From NCBI RefSeq assembly GCF_000702205.1, contig NZ_KL370871.1:124001-188000 (forward strand): a DNA stretch of 64,000 bases, written 5' to 3'. The notes under the pieces were generated by a model. It was given only the letters and a program-made list of their open reading frames with translations. It did not search any database and was not told the origin of the DNA. Of this stretch, positions 41,393-51,027 are shown one piece after another (position 1 is the first letter of the stretch; each line of letters opens with the position of its first letter). The position numbers were made by a program, and so were the translations under genes. Source of the stretch: Lachnospira multipara LB2003. Lineage in GTDB: Bacteria > Bacillota > Clostridia > Lachnospirales > Lachnospiraceae.

Positions 41393-42883
41393 TTATCTTG
41401 ATAAATCTTCCCATTTATTTTTTCTTGGCTTAATTCTTGAAGTAAAGAAGCTCTTCCAAATTGCTGGGTGGAATAAAATTAACATTGGGAACAATTCAAG
41501 TCTTCCTGCCAACATATCAAACATAAAAACAAATTTGCTTAACACACTAAAGGAAGAAAAGTTACATGTAGGGCCAACCCCTGCTAAACCAGGTCCAATA
41601 TTGTTAATTGTTGCTGCAACACTTGTAAAACTTGTAACCAAGTCTCTGTTTTCAAGAGAAACAATAAGAAGTGATATTGTAAACACAGCTGCAAATGTAA
41701 CAAAATACACATTTACAGAACGGAGTGTCTCATGTTCAACTGTTTTTCCCTCAATTCTAATTGCCTTAACGCTTTTAGGGTGGATATAGGAATGAAATTC
41801 CTTAATAATTGTCTTAAATGCAATTATAAATCTTGAAACCTTAATACCACCTCCGGTACTACCAGCGCAGGCTCCCACAAACATTAATAAAACCAATATT
41901 AATTTTGAAAAAACTGGCCATGTATCAAAATCCACCGTTGAAAAACCTGTTGTTGTAATAACTGTGGCAACTGCAAAGCCTGAAGCTCTTACGGCCTCTT
42001 CAACAGTGTTAAACATACTAACTATATTTATAGCTATTGCTGCAGTACTTGCAATGATTATACCTAAATAAACCTTTACTTCTTCTACATTAAAGGCCTG
42101 TTTGAAATTTTTAAAAATAATATAATAATATGCATTAAAGTTAACACCAAATGCTATCATAAAAATAGTTACAATCCACTGAATTGCAGGACTATATCCG
42201 CCAATACTGTTATTTTTAATACCAAAGCCACCTGTACCAGCAGTTCCAAGGGATGTACATACCGAATCAAACATAGACATTCCTGCAATCAAAAGGCAAA
42301 TTATCTGCATAACAGTAAGTCCAATATATATACCATATAGAATTCTAGCAGTTTTTCCAACTTTTGGAACTAGCTTGCCAACCTGTGGGCCAGGGCTTTC
42401 TGCCTTCATTAAATTAATATTTGAGCCACCAGTCATAGGTAAAATAGCAAGTAAAAATACCAAAACACCCATACCGCCTATCCAATGGGTAAAACTTCTC
42501 CAAAATAAAATACTTTTTGAAAGGCTCTCTACCTCTGGAAGTATACTTGCACCTGTAGTTGTAAAACCAGATATTGTCTCAAATAAAGCATCAACATAAC
42601 TAGGTATTTCACCTGTTATTGTAAAGGGAAGAGCCCCAAAAATACTTAATAAAATCCAACTTAAGGCAGTAGAGATGCATCCTTCCTTAAGATAAAAAAT
42701 AGTATCATTTGGCTTTTTTATTACCATTAACTGGCCAATAACAATAGCAAGACCTGCTGTAATTAAAAAAGCATATATAGTATTCTCACCATATATTAAG
42801 GCCACAATAATTGGTATTAGCATTAATATGCCCTCTATTTTGAGTACATTGCCAAGTACTATTCGTATCATCGAACTGTTCAT
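41393..42883 (-). CDS. trkH: TrkH-family potassium uptake channel subunit
   Basis: 496 residues, about ten membrane helices, with the four selectivity loops of the family (for example GFTTTGAS, GTAGTGGFG, TTTGFSTVDF and NNIGPGLAGVG). It forms the ion path of the Trk system with TrkA, encoded immediately upstream. GGAGC precedes the ATG. The pair is a two-gene operon with a 23-bp gap. Confidence 0.94.
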   Translation of the reverse strand: MNSSMIRIVLGNVLKIEGILMLIPIIVALIYGENTIYAFLITAGLAIVIGQLMVIKKPNDTIFYLKEGCISTALSWILLSIFGALPFTITGEIPSYVDALFETISGFTTTGASILPEVESLSKSILFWRSFTHWIGGMGVLVFLLAILPMTGGSNINLMKAESPGPQVGKLVPKVGKTARILYGIYIGLTVMQIICLLIAGMSMFDSVCTSLGTAGTGGFGIKNNSIGGYSPAIQWIVTIFMIAFGVNFNAYYYIIFKNFKQAFNVEEVKVYLGIIIASTAAIAINIVSMFNTVEEAVRASGFAVATVITTTGFSTVDFDTWPVFSKLILVLLMFVGACAGSTGGGIKVSRFIIAFKTIIKEFHSYIHPKSVKAIRIEGKTVEHETLRSVNVYFVTFAAVFTISLLIVSLENRDLVTSFTSVAATINNIGPGLAGVGPTCNFSSFSVLSKFVFMFDMLAGRLELFPMLILFHPAIWKSFFTSRIKPRKNKWEDLSR

Positions 42884-42906
42884 TTTGTTAGCTCCAATTT
42901 CTAATA

Positions 42907-44307
42907 TTATTCATGATCTAATATGTCTTCAATTTTGCCAAAACCTGTATGTGTAGTGATAATAACAACTGAATCGCCTACCTTAATTTCATCATTACCA
43001 CTTGGAATTATGATTTTTCCATTTCTACTAATCAAGGCAATTAAGAGACCCTTCTTTAACTTTAGGTCCTTTAATAACACATTAGTTATCTTAGAATCTT
43101 CTCTAATCTTAAACTCAATACCTTCTGCTCTTGAATCAAAAAGATGGTAAAGTGTTTCGATTTCGCATCCAATAGATTCCTTTAAAGCTCTTACATAAGC
43201 CACAATTGCCTCAGATGTAATATATCTAGGGTAAACAACACTGCCTAAATCAAGGCTTGAAATAACCTTTTTAAAGCCCATACGATTTACTTTAGTAACA
43301 ACCTTTGCATTAGAAATCTGTCTTGCATGTAATGTAAGTATAATATTTTCCTCATCAATACCCGTAAGAGGAACAAAAGATTCCATATAACTTAAGCCCT
43401 CTTCCTTTAGTACCTCTTCATCAGTACCATCTGCATTAATAATTGTAACCTCAGGCAAAAGGTCCGTTAATTCCTTTGCTTTGTTACTGTTGCTTTCAAT
43501 AATCTTAACATCAATTCCAGCTTTTATCAGCTGTTTAGCAAGATAGAATGAAGCTCGACCGCCACCTACAATCATTGTATTTTTTACTGAGTGATTATCA
43601 AATCCAAACTTCTTAAGAAAATGCTTAGCATTTGTGCTTGATGTAATAAATGAAACAATATCCCCTGACATTACTGTATTAGTACCTGATGGAATAATCA
43701 CCTCACCATTACGTTCAATACTACATATAAGCACTGCATACTTAGGATCATTACAAATATCAGCAATTGTCTTTCCGTTCATTATACAATTCTGAGGCAC
43801 TTTAAAGCGAACCATATCTGCCTGGCCTCTTACAAATGTATTAACCTCTAGGGCTGTTGGTAAATATAAGAGTCTTGCAATTTCTCTTGCAGCCTCTAAT
43901 TCAGGATTAATAATCATTGCTAATCCTAGTTGACTTCTTAGATATTCTGATTCATCTGCATAATCAGGTGTTCTAACTCTTGCAATTGCTGAACAACCTG
44001 AAACCTGCTTAGCTACTGTACAACAAAGTAAATTCAATTCATCGGAACCAGTTACTGCAATAAGTAAATCTGCTTGTGCCACATTGGCGTCCTTTTGTAC
44101 ATTTAAGCTTGCACCATTTCCCACAACTCCCATTACATCGTACATACTTGTAAGAGTGTTAATCTTATCTTTATTCTTATCTATAATTATAATATTATGT
44201 CCTTCTTTAGTAAGCTGCTCAACAAGTGTTGTTCCAACCTTACCAGTACCAACAATAATAATACTTAAACCTTTGGTTTCTTCAATATGATTCTTAAATA
44301 GACCCAT
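42907..44307 (-). CDS. trkA: Trk potassium uptake regulatory subunit TrkA
   Basis: About 466 residues with two RCK-N Rossmann domains (IIIVGTGKVGTTLVEQLTKE and MIVGGGRASFYLAKQLIKAG), each followed by an RCK-C ligand-binding domain. TrkA gates TrkH in response to NAD(H) or ATP/ADP. ATG 44307 is preferred over GTG 44313 because GAGG is then seven bases away. A small 77-residue gene precedes it in the same direction. Confidence 0.94.
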   Translation of the reverse strand: MGLFKNHIEETKGLSIIIVGTGKVGTTLVEQLTKEGHNIIIIDKNKDKINTLTSMYDVMGVVGNGASLNVQKDANVAQADLLIAVTGSDELNLLCCTVAKQVSGCSAIARVRTPDYADESEYLRSQLGLAMIINPELEAAREIARLLYLPTALEVNTFVRGQADMVRFKVPQNCIMNGKTIADICNDPKYAVLICSIERNGEVIIPSGTNTVMSGDIVSFITSSTNAKHFLKKFGFDNHSVKNTMIVGGGRASFYLAKQLIKAGIDVKIIESNSNKAKELTDLLPEVTIINADGTDEEVLKEEGLSYMESFVPLTGIDEENIILTLHARQISNAKVVTKVNRMGFKKVISSLDLGSVVYPRYITSEAIVAYVRALKESIGCEIETLYHLFDSRAEGIEFKIREDSKITNVLLKDLKLKKGLLIALISRNGKIIIPSGNDEIKVGDSVVIITTHTGFGKIEDILDHE

Positions 44308-44330
44308 ACCCACGCCTCATTTCAACTTAT

Positions 44331-44564
44331 TTATCTGCTTAATTCTTTTATTTGTTCTAATAATTCTAAATCACTTTGTGTGATTTTAATATTAGTAGTT
44401 ACAGGGTTAGCCCCTGGCTTAGTTACTGTAAGTTCTATAATAGAATCTGCCGGGATACCTGTTGCAAATGTATCTCTTAAAAAAGCTACAAATTTAGGGT
44501 GATTACCGCTAAATTGAGTTAATGCACCCTTTATTTTCATCATATTCATCGGATTAAATGCCAT
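44331..44564 (-). CDS. Small conserved-looking protein, function unknown
   Basis: 77 residues: MAFNPMNMMKIKGALTQFSG, a helix, then a beta-rich half (DSIIELTVTKPGANPVTTNI) and a final acidic helix. No domain recognised. It lies 24 bases upstream of trkA in the same direction and may share its transcript. No signal peptide or membrane segment. Confidence 0.65.
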   Translation of the reverse strand: MAFNPMNMMKIKGALTQFSGNHPKFVAFLRDTFATGIPADSIIELTVTKPGANPVTTNIKITQSDLELLEQIKELSR

Positions 44565-44766
44565 ATTAAATTACTCCAATCTTCTATAGTCACATATAAG
44601 ATTTTAAAATAATATATTCTAAAGTCAAGAGTATTTTATATGTGGGGGAAAGGTTTAATATCTATTTTATTAGTATTTTCGATTTTTTTTGAAAAAATAT
44701 GTTGACAAAAAGATTACGAGAGTGTATTATTAAACACGTGCTGCGGCACACAACAAATTAAGACAT

Positions 44767-44838
<72 letters not shown>

Positions 44839-44847
44839 CTACTAATT

Positions 44848-44874
44848 AGAAGAAGCATTGCTTCTTCTTTTTTT
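44848..44874 (+). terminator. Terminator of tRNA-Gly
   Basis: AGAAGAAGC (44848-44856) and GCTTCTTCT (44860-44868) with an ATT loop, followed by a T run. Confidence 0.88.
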
Positions 44875-44947
44875 ATGTTTTGATATAGGTTTTATATTTA
44901 GATATAGGGCGTGAACAAACAATTATAGTAAAGTAATTGCTACAACA

Positions 44948-44970
44948 TTCGCGGGTTCGATTTCTCGCCT
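44948..44970 (+). repeat. Fragment of the tRNA-Gly T arm
   Basis: TCGCGGGTTCGAT repeats 13 bases of the tRNA-Gly T arm (44812-44824) about 137 bases downstream, followed by a degenerate TTCTCGCC. It may be a relic of a second tRNA or of integration at the tRNA 3' end. Confidence 0.5.
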
Positions 44971-45004
44971 CTCGGCTCGGTCGTTTCTTCTGCCTTTCAG
45001 GCAG

Positions 45005-45038
45005 AAAGGAGCCCTGCCCCTAAAGGCCTGGCTCCTTT
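45005..45038 (-). terminator. Terminator of pepF
   Basis: AAAGGAGCC (45005-45013) pairs with GGCTCCTTT (45030-45038). A second hairpin, CTGCC/GGCAG (44990-45004), lies next to it. Together they follow the leftward pepF gene. Confidence 0.65.
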
Positions 45039-45041
45039 ACT

Positions 45042-46826
45042 TTATAAATTTTCCCACTGATTTAAGACATCTTTAAATACCTTAAGGGCATCTTCTACCA
45101 CTTCTGGTTTTGTCATATCTACTTTTGCAAGCTTTAGTGTTTCTATTGGATGTAGGCTGCTGCCACTTTTTAGGAAGTTTTTGTAGCCCTCTATTACTTC
45201 ATTATCTCCCTCTAGAATTTTTAAAGAGATTGCTATTGCTGCAGAATAACCTGTTGCATACTGATATACATAAAAAGGTGTGTAGAAATGTGGTATTCTA
45301 GCCCATTCATAAGCAATGTTATCATCCATTACCATTTCATCACCAAAGTATTTCTTATTAAGTCCTAAATATAAATCATTTAGATTCTTAGCTGAAAGGA
45401 CTTCACCATTTTCCACCATTTCATGGGCCTTCATTTCAAATTCAGCAAACATTGTCTGTCTATATAATGTTCCCTTAAATTGCTCGAAATAGTGATTAAG
45501 TAAATACTTCTTTTGATCCTTATCTTTGCAATTTTTAAGAAGATACTGCATAAGAAGAGATTCATTTACTGTAGATGCCACTTCTGCCACAAATATCTTA
45601 TAACCTGAATATGCAAAGCTTTGTGTCTTATTCGAATAATAAGTATGCATTGCATGTCCTGTCTCATGAATTAAGGTAAATACATCATTTAATGTATTAG
45701 TATAATTTAGGAAAATGTATGGATGTGTTCCATAACAACCCCATGAAAAAGCACCAGATCTCTTTCCTTCATTCTCATAAACATCAACCCAGCCATTCTC
45801 GTAACCTGTTCTTACTGTATTTACATACTCTTCTCCCAATGGTTCTAAGGCTTTTAATGCCATTTCTTTAGCCTCTTCATAAGATACTTCCCACTTATAA
45901 TCTGCCACCATTGGCGCATAAACATCATAAAAATGTAATTCGTCCACACCAAGAGCCTTTTTTCTTAATTCCACATATTTATGCATTAAATTAAGGTTGT
46001 TGTTTACAGTATTAACAAGATTTGTATAAACCGATGTAGGAATAAACGAAGCTGATAAATATCTTTCCAAACTTGAATTATATTTTCTTACATCTGCAAA
46101 AAATACTGCCTGCTTAACATTTCCATAAAAAAGCGAAGATATTGTGTTAATATTGGCCTTATATGAAGCATATAGACTGTTAAAGGCATTCTTTCTAAGT
46201 GTTCTATCTCCACTCTCCATTAACATACCGTACTGTCCATTAGTTACTTCATGTTCCTCACCCTTTTCATCTAGAGCCTTTTCAAATTTAATGTCGGCAT
46301 TATTAAATTTAGAAAAAGTCTCACTAGCCACAGACGAGATATTAGCTGCCTTTGCAAGTAACATCTCCTCTTTTTCTGAAAGAGAATGCTCCTTAGTTAA
46401 AAGCATATCTTCTATTATTGGTCCATAAAAACTTAAAGGCTCTTTTTTTATATCTTCTCTTAAACTCTCCTCATCTAATGATAAAATCTCTGGCTCTAAA
46501 AATGCATATTTTTCTGACATCTTAATGGCAACTGACTGTGCCTTGCCAGACATTTCCTGATATTTGCTGTTTTGTGTGTCCTCATAATATTTCATAAAAG
46601 CATAGACATATACTCTTGTAAGCAAATAATCAGTCTCATCAGATTCCTTAAGTGCTTCATAGATATTATTGCTATCCTTAGATAATTCGCCCTTATATTT
46701 ACATGGGTTTGCTGCTATTTGGCTAAGCTTATTTAAATCCTCTTCCCAAAGCTTATCATTTGCATAGATATCTTCTACTGCCCATTTATATTTCTTATCA
46801 ACATTCTCACGTTTAATCTGTGCCAT
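45042..46826 (-). CDS. pepF: Oligoendopeptidase F (M3B)
   Basis: 594 residues. The zinc motif HETGH (TLIHETGHAMHTYYS) and the downstream catalytic-domain segment AEVASTVNESLL with the third zinc ligand Glu are intact. The cytosolic enzyme cuts peptides of roughly 7-17 residues. Length and layout match the family. Single-gene unit with a terminator on each side. Confidence 0.95.
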   Translation of the reverse strand: MAQIKRENVDKKYKWAVEDIYANDKLWEEDLNKLSQIAANPCKYKGELSKDSNNIYEALKESDETDYLLTRVYVYAFMKYYEDTQNSKYQEMSGKAQSVAIKMSEKYAFLEPEILSLDEESLREDIKKEPLSFYGPIIEDMLLTKEHSLSEKEEMLLAKAANISSVASETFSKFNNADIKFEKALDEKGEEHEVTNGQYGMLMESGDRTLRKNAFNSLYASYKANINTISSLFYGNVKQAVFFADVRKYNSSLERYLSASFIPTSVYTNLVNTVNNNLNLMHKYVELRKKALGVDELHFYDVYAPMVADYKWEVSYEEAKEMALKALEPLGEEYVNTVRTGYENGWVDVYENEGKRSGAFSWGCYGTHPYIFLNYTNTLNDVFTLIHETGHAMHTYYSNKTQSFAYSGYKIFVAEVASTVNESLLMQYLLKNCKDKDQKKYLLNHYFEQFKGTLYRQTMFAEFEMKAHEMVENGEVLSAKNLNDLYLGLNKKYFGDEMVMDDNIAYEWARIPHFYTPFYVYQYATGYSAAIAISLKILEGDNEVIEGYKNFLKSGSSLHPIETLKLAKVDMTKPEVVEDALKVFKDVLNQWENL

Positions 46827-46865
46827 TCTAAATCCTCCTGCTTTTTATTCTTGTCCTTTTATAAA

Positions 46866-46924
46866 AAGACCAACCTTTAAGAGGTAATAAGGATTGCCCT
46901 AATCACCTTTAAAAGATTGGTCTT
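46866..46924 (-). terminator. Terminator of degV
   Basis: AAGACCAA (46866-46873) pairs with TTGGTCTT (46917-46924), with further pairing inside (CTTT/AAAG). Leftward it runs into TTTTTAT. Confidence 0.75.
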
Positions 46925-46929
46925 AAATA

Positions 46930-47808
46930 TTAATCTTCTAATTCTGGTAAATATGCAGATACTGCTACTGCAAGCGCGCCCTTACCAATATGGCATGAAA
47001 TACTTAATGATAAAGGATCCATATTAATTTCATATCCTGGGAATTCCTTCTCAAGTAAAGCCTTCCATTCCTTAGCTTCCTCAGGGTTTCCTGAATAAGC
47101 TGCCTCAAGATGTAATCTACCATCCTTAGCAAATGAAGCAAATCTATTCTCAAAATCCTTCTTCATTGCTTCAATCATCTTCTTCTTAGCTGCTTCCTTA
47201 CCTCTAGTCTTAGTGTATGCATCAAGCTTCTCACCCTGAATCTGAAGAACTGGCTTTAAGTTAAGAACTGTACCAATTGCTGCAGCAGCTGGTGTAATTC
47301 TACCGCCCTTCTTAAGATACTTAAGTGTCTCAAGTGTAATATAGATACTTGAATCAAACTTGTGCTTCTCTAGGATTTCCTTAATTTCCTTAGCGCTCTT
47401 ACCCTTCTTAGCTAATTCAAGGGCATCTAAAACAGACTGACGCATTGTAACAGATATTCTCTGATTATTAACAACACAAACTCTTCCATCATAATCTTCA
47501 GCTAACATTGTTGCTGTCTGACATGTTCCTGAAAGTCCGCTTGACATAGGTATAAATACTGCTTCGTCGTATTCCTTTAAAACCTCGTCAAAAGTATCCT
47601 GTAATTCACCAACAGAAGGCTGTGAAGTTGAAATCTCAGCATCCTGCTCTAACTTTATATAAAATTCTTCCTGGCTTAAATTAATATCTTCTTGATATTC
47701 CTTACCATCAATATAAAATGGCATTGGAATAACGGTTACGCCTAATTCCTTACCTTGTGATTGTGTAATACCACTATTGCTGTCTGTTATAATTGCAACT
47801 TTGCTCAT
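46930..47808 (-). CDS. DegV-family fatty-acid-binding protein
   Basis: 292 residues, opening VAIITDSNSGITQSQGKELG with the conserved D-S segment, and MSSGLSGTCQTA in the middle, both typical for DegV. Such proteins bind a fatty acid in a deep cleft; several pass fatty acids to the FakA kinase for phospholipid synthesis (FakB). No fakA is seen nearby. AAGGAGGAG precedes the ATG. Confidence 0.92.
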   Translation of the reverse strand: MSKVAIITDSNSGITQSQGKELGVTVIPMPFYIDGKEYQEDINLSQEEFYIKLEQDAEISTSQPSVGELQDTFDEVLKEYDEAVFIPMSSGLSGTCQTATMLAEDYDGRVCVVNNQRISVTMRQSVLDALELAKKGKSAKEIKEILEKHKFDSSIYITLETLKYLKKGGRITPAAAAIGTVLNLKPVLQIQGEKLDAYTKTRGKEAAKKKMIEAMKKDFENRFASFAKDGRLHLEAAYSGNPEEAKEWKALLEKEFPGYEINMDPLSLSISCHIGKGALAVAVSAYLPELED

Positions 47809-48002
47809 AACTCCTCCTTATTATCGTAAGGGCTACTATTTTTCTTGTAACCTAATTATACGCAATGATATAATCATAATGCATTTATTTTTATTTGTAA
47901 ACAAAAGTTTTGCAAGCTTAAGACCTTACTTTGTAGTATTTAATACTACTTGTAGCGTCTCAATTCTCTATATATTAATTTTTTTAAACTTAGGAGGAAG
48001 CA

Positions 48003-48917
48003 ATGAAAATTATAAATCTAGACTACGTAAACGAAGAAATGTCTGAAAAATTCAATAAATTTTTAGCCACATCACCAGACTATGAACCTTACTATACTCT
48101 AGAAGAAAATCATCGTTTTAAAGGGGCAGCAATTGTTGAAGGCCAACAAATAATAGCTTATATTGGCCTTGTTTTAATAAACGATGGCAATAATTTAAAT
48201 GAAGCTAGTAATTCTAATGAAGATAATAATTCCAATGAAACTAATAATTATAATAACGGCATGCCAAAAGTATATGAACTATCAGCCCTAACTTCTAAAG
48301 ACTATAGAAAAAAAGGCTACTTTAACGCCCTATTATCACATATATTAGGACAATTATCCCCTAAAGATAAACTTATTATGCCTATTAATGAGGAATTTAA
48401 AAATATATCTTGTGTCAGTGATTACCTATATTCTGAATATCTTTATGTCCTTAAAAAAGATCACTTTCTACAAATAAGGGATGAACTTGAGAAACAAAGC
48501 CTAACACTTGACCACTACACTGCATTTACAGAAGATCACACATCATTTTATCTTTATTTAGATAATGAAGATGCTGCTAGTGAGTCCGATGAAATCTATG
48601 GAATTGATAACGAAGATATAAGTATACTAAATGCTATGCTTAGTGAAGATGATGAACCTGCTGCCATGCTTAATTTAAGTCATACGCCTTCTTATTCAAC
48701 CATTTACGGCGTTTTTGTTGACGAAGATAAGAGAAATAAAGGCCTAGGATTTAGCCTCCTTTTTGACACATTAGATGAGTTTTTTAATGAATATGACAAA
48801 CCCTTAATATTAAATGTAACTAGCACTAATATTCCAGCCCTTAAGTTATATAAAAAGGCTGGTTTTACAAAAACCAGCCAAGTAGATTATTATGCAATTA
48901 CATCTCCCATGTCATAA
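48003..48917 (+). CDS. GNAT-family N-acetyltransferase with Asn-rich insert
   Basis: 304 residues. Two GNAT-like halves are visible: an N-terminal one (SALTSKDYRKKGYFNALLSH) and a C-terminal one with the acetyl-CoA loop (VDEDKRNKGLGFSLLFDTLD) and the ending ALKLYKKAGF. Between strands of the first lies a low-complexity Asn-rich insert (about residues 60-85). Substrate unknown. AGGAGGAAG precedes the ATG. Its end overlaps the convergent dapB end by 28 bases. Confidence 0.85.
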   Translation: MKIINLDYVNEEMSEKFNKFLATSPDYEPYYTLEENHRFKGAAIVEGQQIIAYIGLVLINDGNNLNEASNSNEDNNSNETNNYNNGMPKVYELSALTSKDYRKKGYFNALLSHILGQLSPKDKLIMPINEEFKNISCVSDYLYSEYLYVLKKDHFLQIRDELEKQSLTLDHYTAFTEDHTSFYLYLDNEDAASESDEIYGIDNEDISILNAMLSEDDEPAAMLNLSHTPSYSTIYGVFVDEDKRNKGLGFSLLFDTLDEFFNEYDKPLILNVTSTNIPALKLYKKAGFTKTSQVDYYAITSPMS

Positions 48918-49645
48918 AGACCTGCTGCCTTTCCTTTAAGGAATTTAGCAGCACTTACAGCACCCTTAGCAAAAATAGCTTTTGAGTAAGCTGTATGCTT
49001 AATTTCGATTACTTCATCTTCACCACAGAATAATACTTCATGTTCACCAACTATTGTACCGCCTCTAACAGCACTTATGCCTATTTCCTTAGGATCTCTT
49101 TTTTGTCTTAACTGACTTCTATCAAATCTATAGAAATAGTCATCATCTAATACTTCCTTCATAGAATCAGCAAGTGAAAGTGCTGTTCCTGATGGTGCAT
49201 CAAGCTTTTTATTATGATGTTTCTCAACGATTTCAATATCATAACCTGCTGGTGCAAATACTTTGCAAGCTTCCTTTAAAAGCTTAAAGATAGTATTAAT
49301 ACCAAGGGACATATTAGCTGACTTAAGGATAGCAACCTTAGTTGAAACTTCCTTAATTCTAGCAACCTGTTCATCTGATAAACCTGTTGTACAAAGTACA
49401 GCAGGGATTTTTTTAGTTTCTACATAATCAAGTAAATCATCCATTGCCTTAGCTGCTGCAAAATCAATAATTACATCAGCACAGACATCACATTCAGAAA
49501 TGCTTTTAAAAACTGGATAAGTATTGTGTCCATCATCAAATGGATCAATACCTGCAACAATCTGAATTTCTGGATCATTTTCCACAATACCTGTAATAAC
49601 ACGTCCCATATGTCCATTACAGCCATGCATAATTGCTCTAGTCAT
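48890..49645 (-). CDS. dapB: 4-hydroxy-tetrahydrodipicolinate reductase
   Basis: 251 residues with the NAD(P) loop ..HGCNGHMGRVI and the substrate-binding signature EKHHNKKLDAPSGTAL. Second committed step of lysine and diaminopimelate synthesis, reducing the DapA product. It lies 32 bases downstream of dapA; the lysine riboswitch at 50762 should control both. Confidence 0.96.
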   Translation of the reverse strand: MTRAIMHGCNGHMGRVITGIVENDPEIQIVAGIDPFDDGHNTYPVFKSISECDVCADVIIDFAAAKAMDDLLDYVETKKIPAVLCTTGLSDEQVARIKEVSTKVAILKSANMSLGINTIFKLLKEACKVFAPAGYDIEIVEKHHNKKLDAPSGTALSLADSMKEVLDDDYFYRFDRSQLRQKRDPKEIGISAVRGGTIVGEHEVLFCGEDEVIEIKHTAYSKAIFAKGAVSAAKFLKGKAAGLYDMGDVIA

Positions 49646-49677
49646 ATCTTTCTCCTTTAATCAAAAGCTAACTTTAA

Positions 49678-50565
49678 TTATTTTAAAATGCCATAGTCAA
49701 TCATAGCTTTTTTAAGTCTTTCAAAATTAGCTGTTTCCATTTCACAAAGTGGTGCACGTAACGGTCCTACTTCAAAGCCCATTAAATTAAGTGCATGTTT
49801 AACTGGGATTGGATTTACTTCACAGAATAAAGCATCTACTAATTCTAATGCCTTAAACTGTAATTCCATTGCCTTCTTAACATTTCCTGCCATAAATTCT
49901 GCACAAATGTCATGTGTCTGCTTTGGTGCAACGTTAGATAATACTGAAATAACACCCTTAGCACCAATTGACATAAGTGGGACAATAAGTCCATCTTCTC
50001 CTGAATACATATCAAGGCAGCCCTCGCTTAATGCCATAAGCTTGCTTTCTTGAGTTAAATTTCCTGTTGCAGCCTTAATACCTACAATATTATCCACGTC
50101 CCTTGCAAGTTTTACTGCTGTTTCAGGTAAAATGTTACATCCTGTTCTACTTGGAACATTATACATAATAATTGGTAAATCAACTGATTTAGCAATTGTT
50201 GAATAATGCTCGTAAAGACCTTTTTGAGTAGACTTGTTATAATATGGTGTCACTACTAAACAACCATCAACGCCAGCCTTAAATGCTTCCTTTGATAAGT
50301 TAACGGCTGATCTAGTACAATTAGAACCAGTTCCCGCAATTACAGGAACTCTTTTCTTGACATAATCGGCAGTATATCTAATTGCCTCAATATGTTCCTC
50401 GTCTGTTAAAGTAGAAGCTTCTCCTGTTGTTCCACAGATTATAATAGCATCAGTTGAATTATTGATCTGGAAGTCAAGTAATTCTCCAAGCTTATCATAA
50501 TTTACTTCTCCATTGTCTTTCATAGGTGTAATAATTGCTACACCTGCTCCAGTAAATACTGACAT
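49678..50565 (-). CDS. dapA: 4-hydroxy-tetrahydrodipicolinate synthase
   Basis: 295 residues of TIM barrel. The Schiff-base lysine is in GIKAATGN, the catalytic tyrosine in MYNVPSRTGCN, and the pyruvate-binding GTTGEASTL motif is present. It condenses pyruvate with aspartate semialdehyde. First gene of the dapAB operon, with a lysine riboswitch and terminator in its leader. Confidence 0.97.
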   Translation of the reverse strand: MSVFTGAGVAIITPMKDNGEVNYDKLGELLDFQINNSTDAIIICGTTGEASTLTDEEHIEAIRYTADYVKKRVPVIAGTGSNCTRSAVNLSKEAFKAGVDGCLVVTPYYNKSTQKGLYEHYSTIAKSVDLPIIMYNVPSRTGCNILPETAVKLARDVDNIVGIKAATGNLTQESKLMALSEGCLDMYSGEDGLIVPLMSIGAKGVISVLSNVAPKQTHDICAEFMAGNVKKAMELQFKALELVDALFCEVNPIPVKHALNLMGFEVGPLRAPLCEMETANFERLKKAMIDYGILK

Positions 50566-50706
50566 AATCTTCCTCTTTCTGCCTTCTTGGCTACTTAATA
50601 TTATAGGGTTCTTTTACGCATATAATAATTACGTAGCTACCACTATACACATTTACTACATAAAGCATGTTGCTAACCTATGCAAGTAAAGGTTGGGCAA
50701 AACAAA

Positions 50707-50727
50707 TGCCAGTCAAATAGACTGGCA
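50707..50727 (-). terminator. Riboswitch-controlled terminator of dapAB
   Basis: TGCCAGTC (50707-50714) pairs with GACTGGCA (50720-50727); leftward it is followed by TTTGTTTT. It lies between the lysine aptamer and dapA, as expected for transcription attenuation. Confidence 0.85.
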
Positions 50728-50761
50728 CTCAAAGAATTTCCTAAATATTAATTGATTCTTA

Positions 50762-50918
50762 AGTAGCCCTCCATCTGACGATGACAGTCGCATAGTTCTT
50801 AGCTATACGCCCAGCATAAATATTCCGGATATTTACACTTCGGCAACTTTCCCTTTCATTACTCATCATAAAGCTCCGGGCTCTCCTAGTAATTACTCTT
50901 AAAAGTCGCGACCTCTAC
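50762..50918 (-). promoter_or_regulatory. Lysine riboswitch (L box) aptamer
   Basis: On the minus strand the conserved pieces occur in order: GTAGAGGTCGCG, AAGAGTAA, GGGAAAGTTGCCGAAGT, CTGGGCGTATAGCT, GACTGTCATCGTC and GGAGGGCTAC. These are the core of the lysine aptamer. A high lysine level should favour the terminator at 50707 and stop dapAB transcription. Confidence 0.93.
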
Positions 50919-51027
50919 CTTAATAGAAAAAATTTCTATTACTATATTTAATTAGCATATAAACATTGAATGCTTTCACGTGTCAATATATCACTTGAAA
51001 ATATCAATGTCAATAAATAATAAATCT

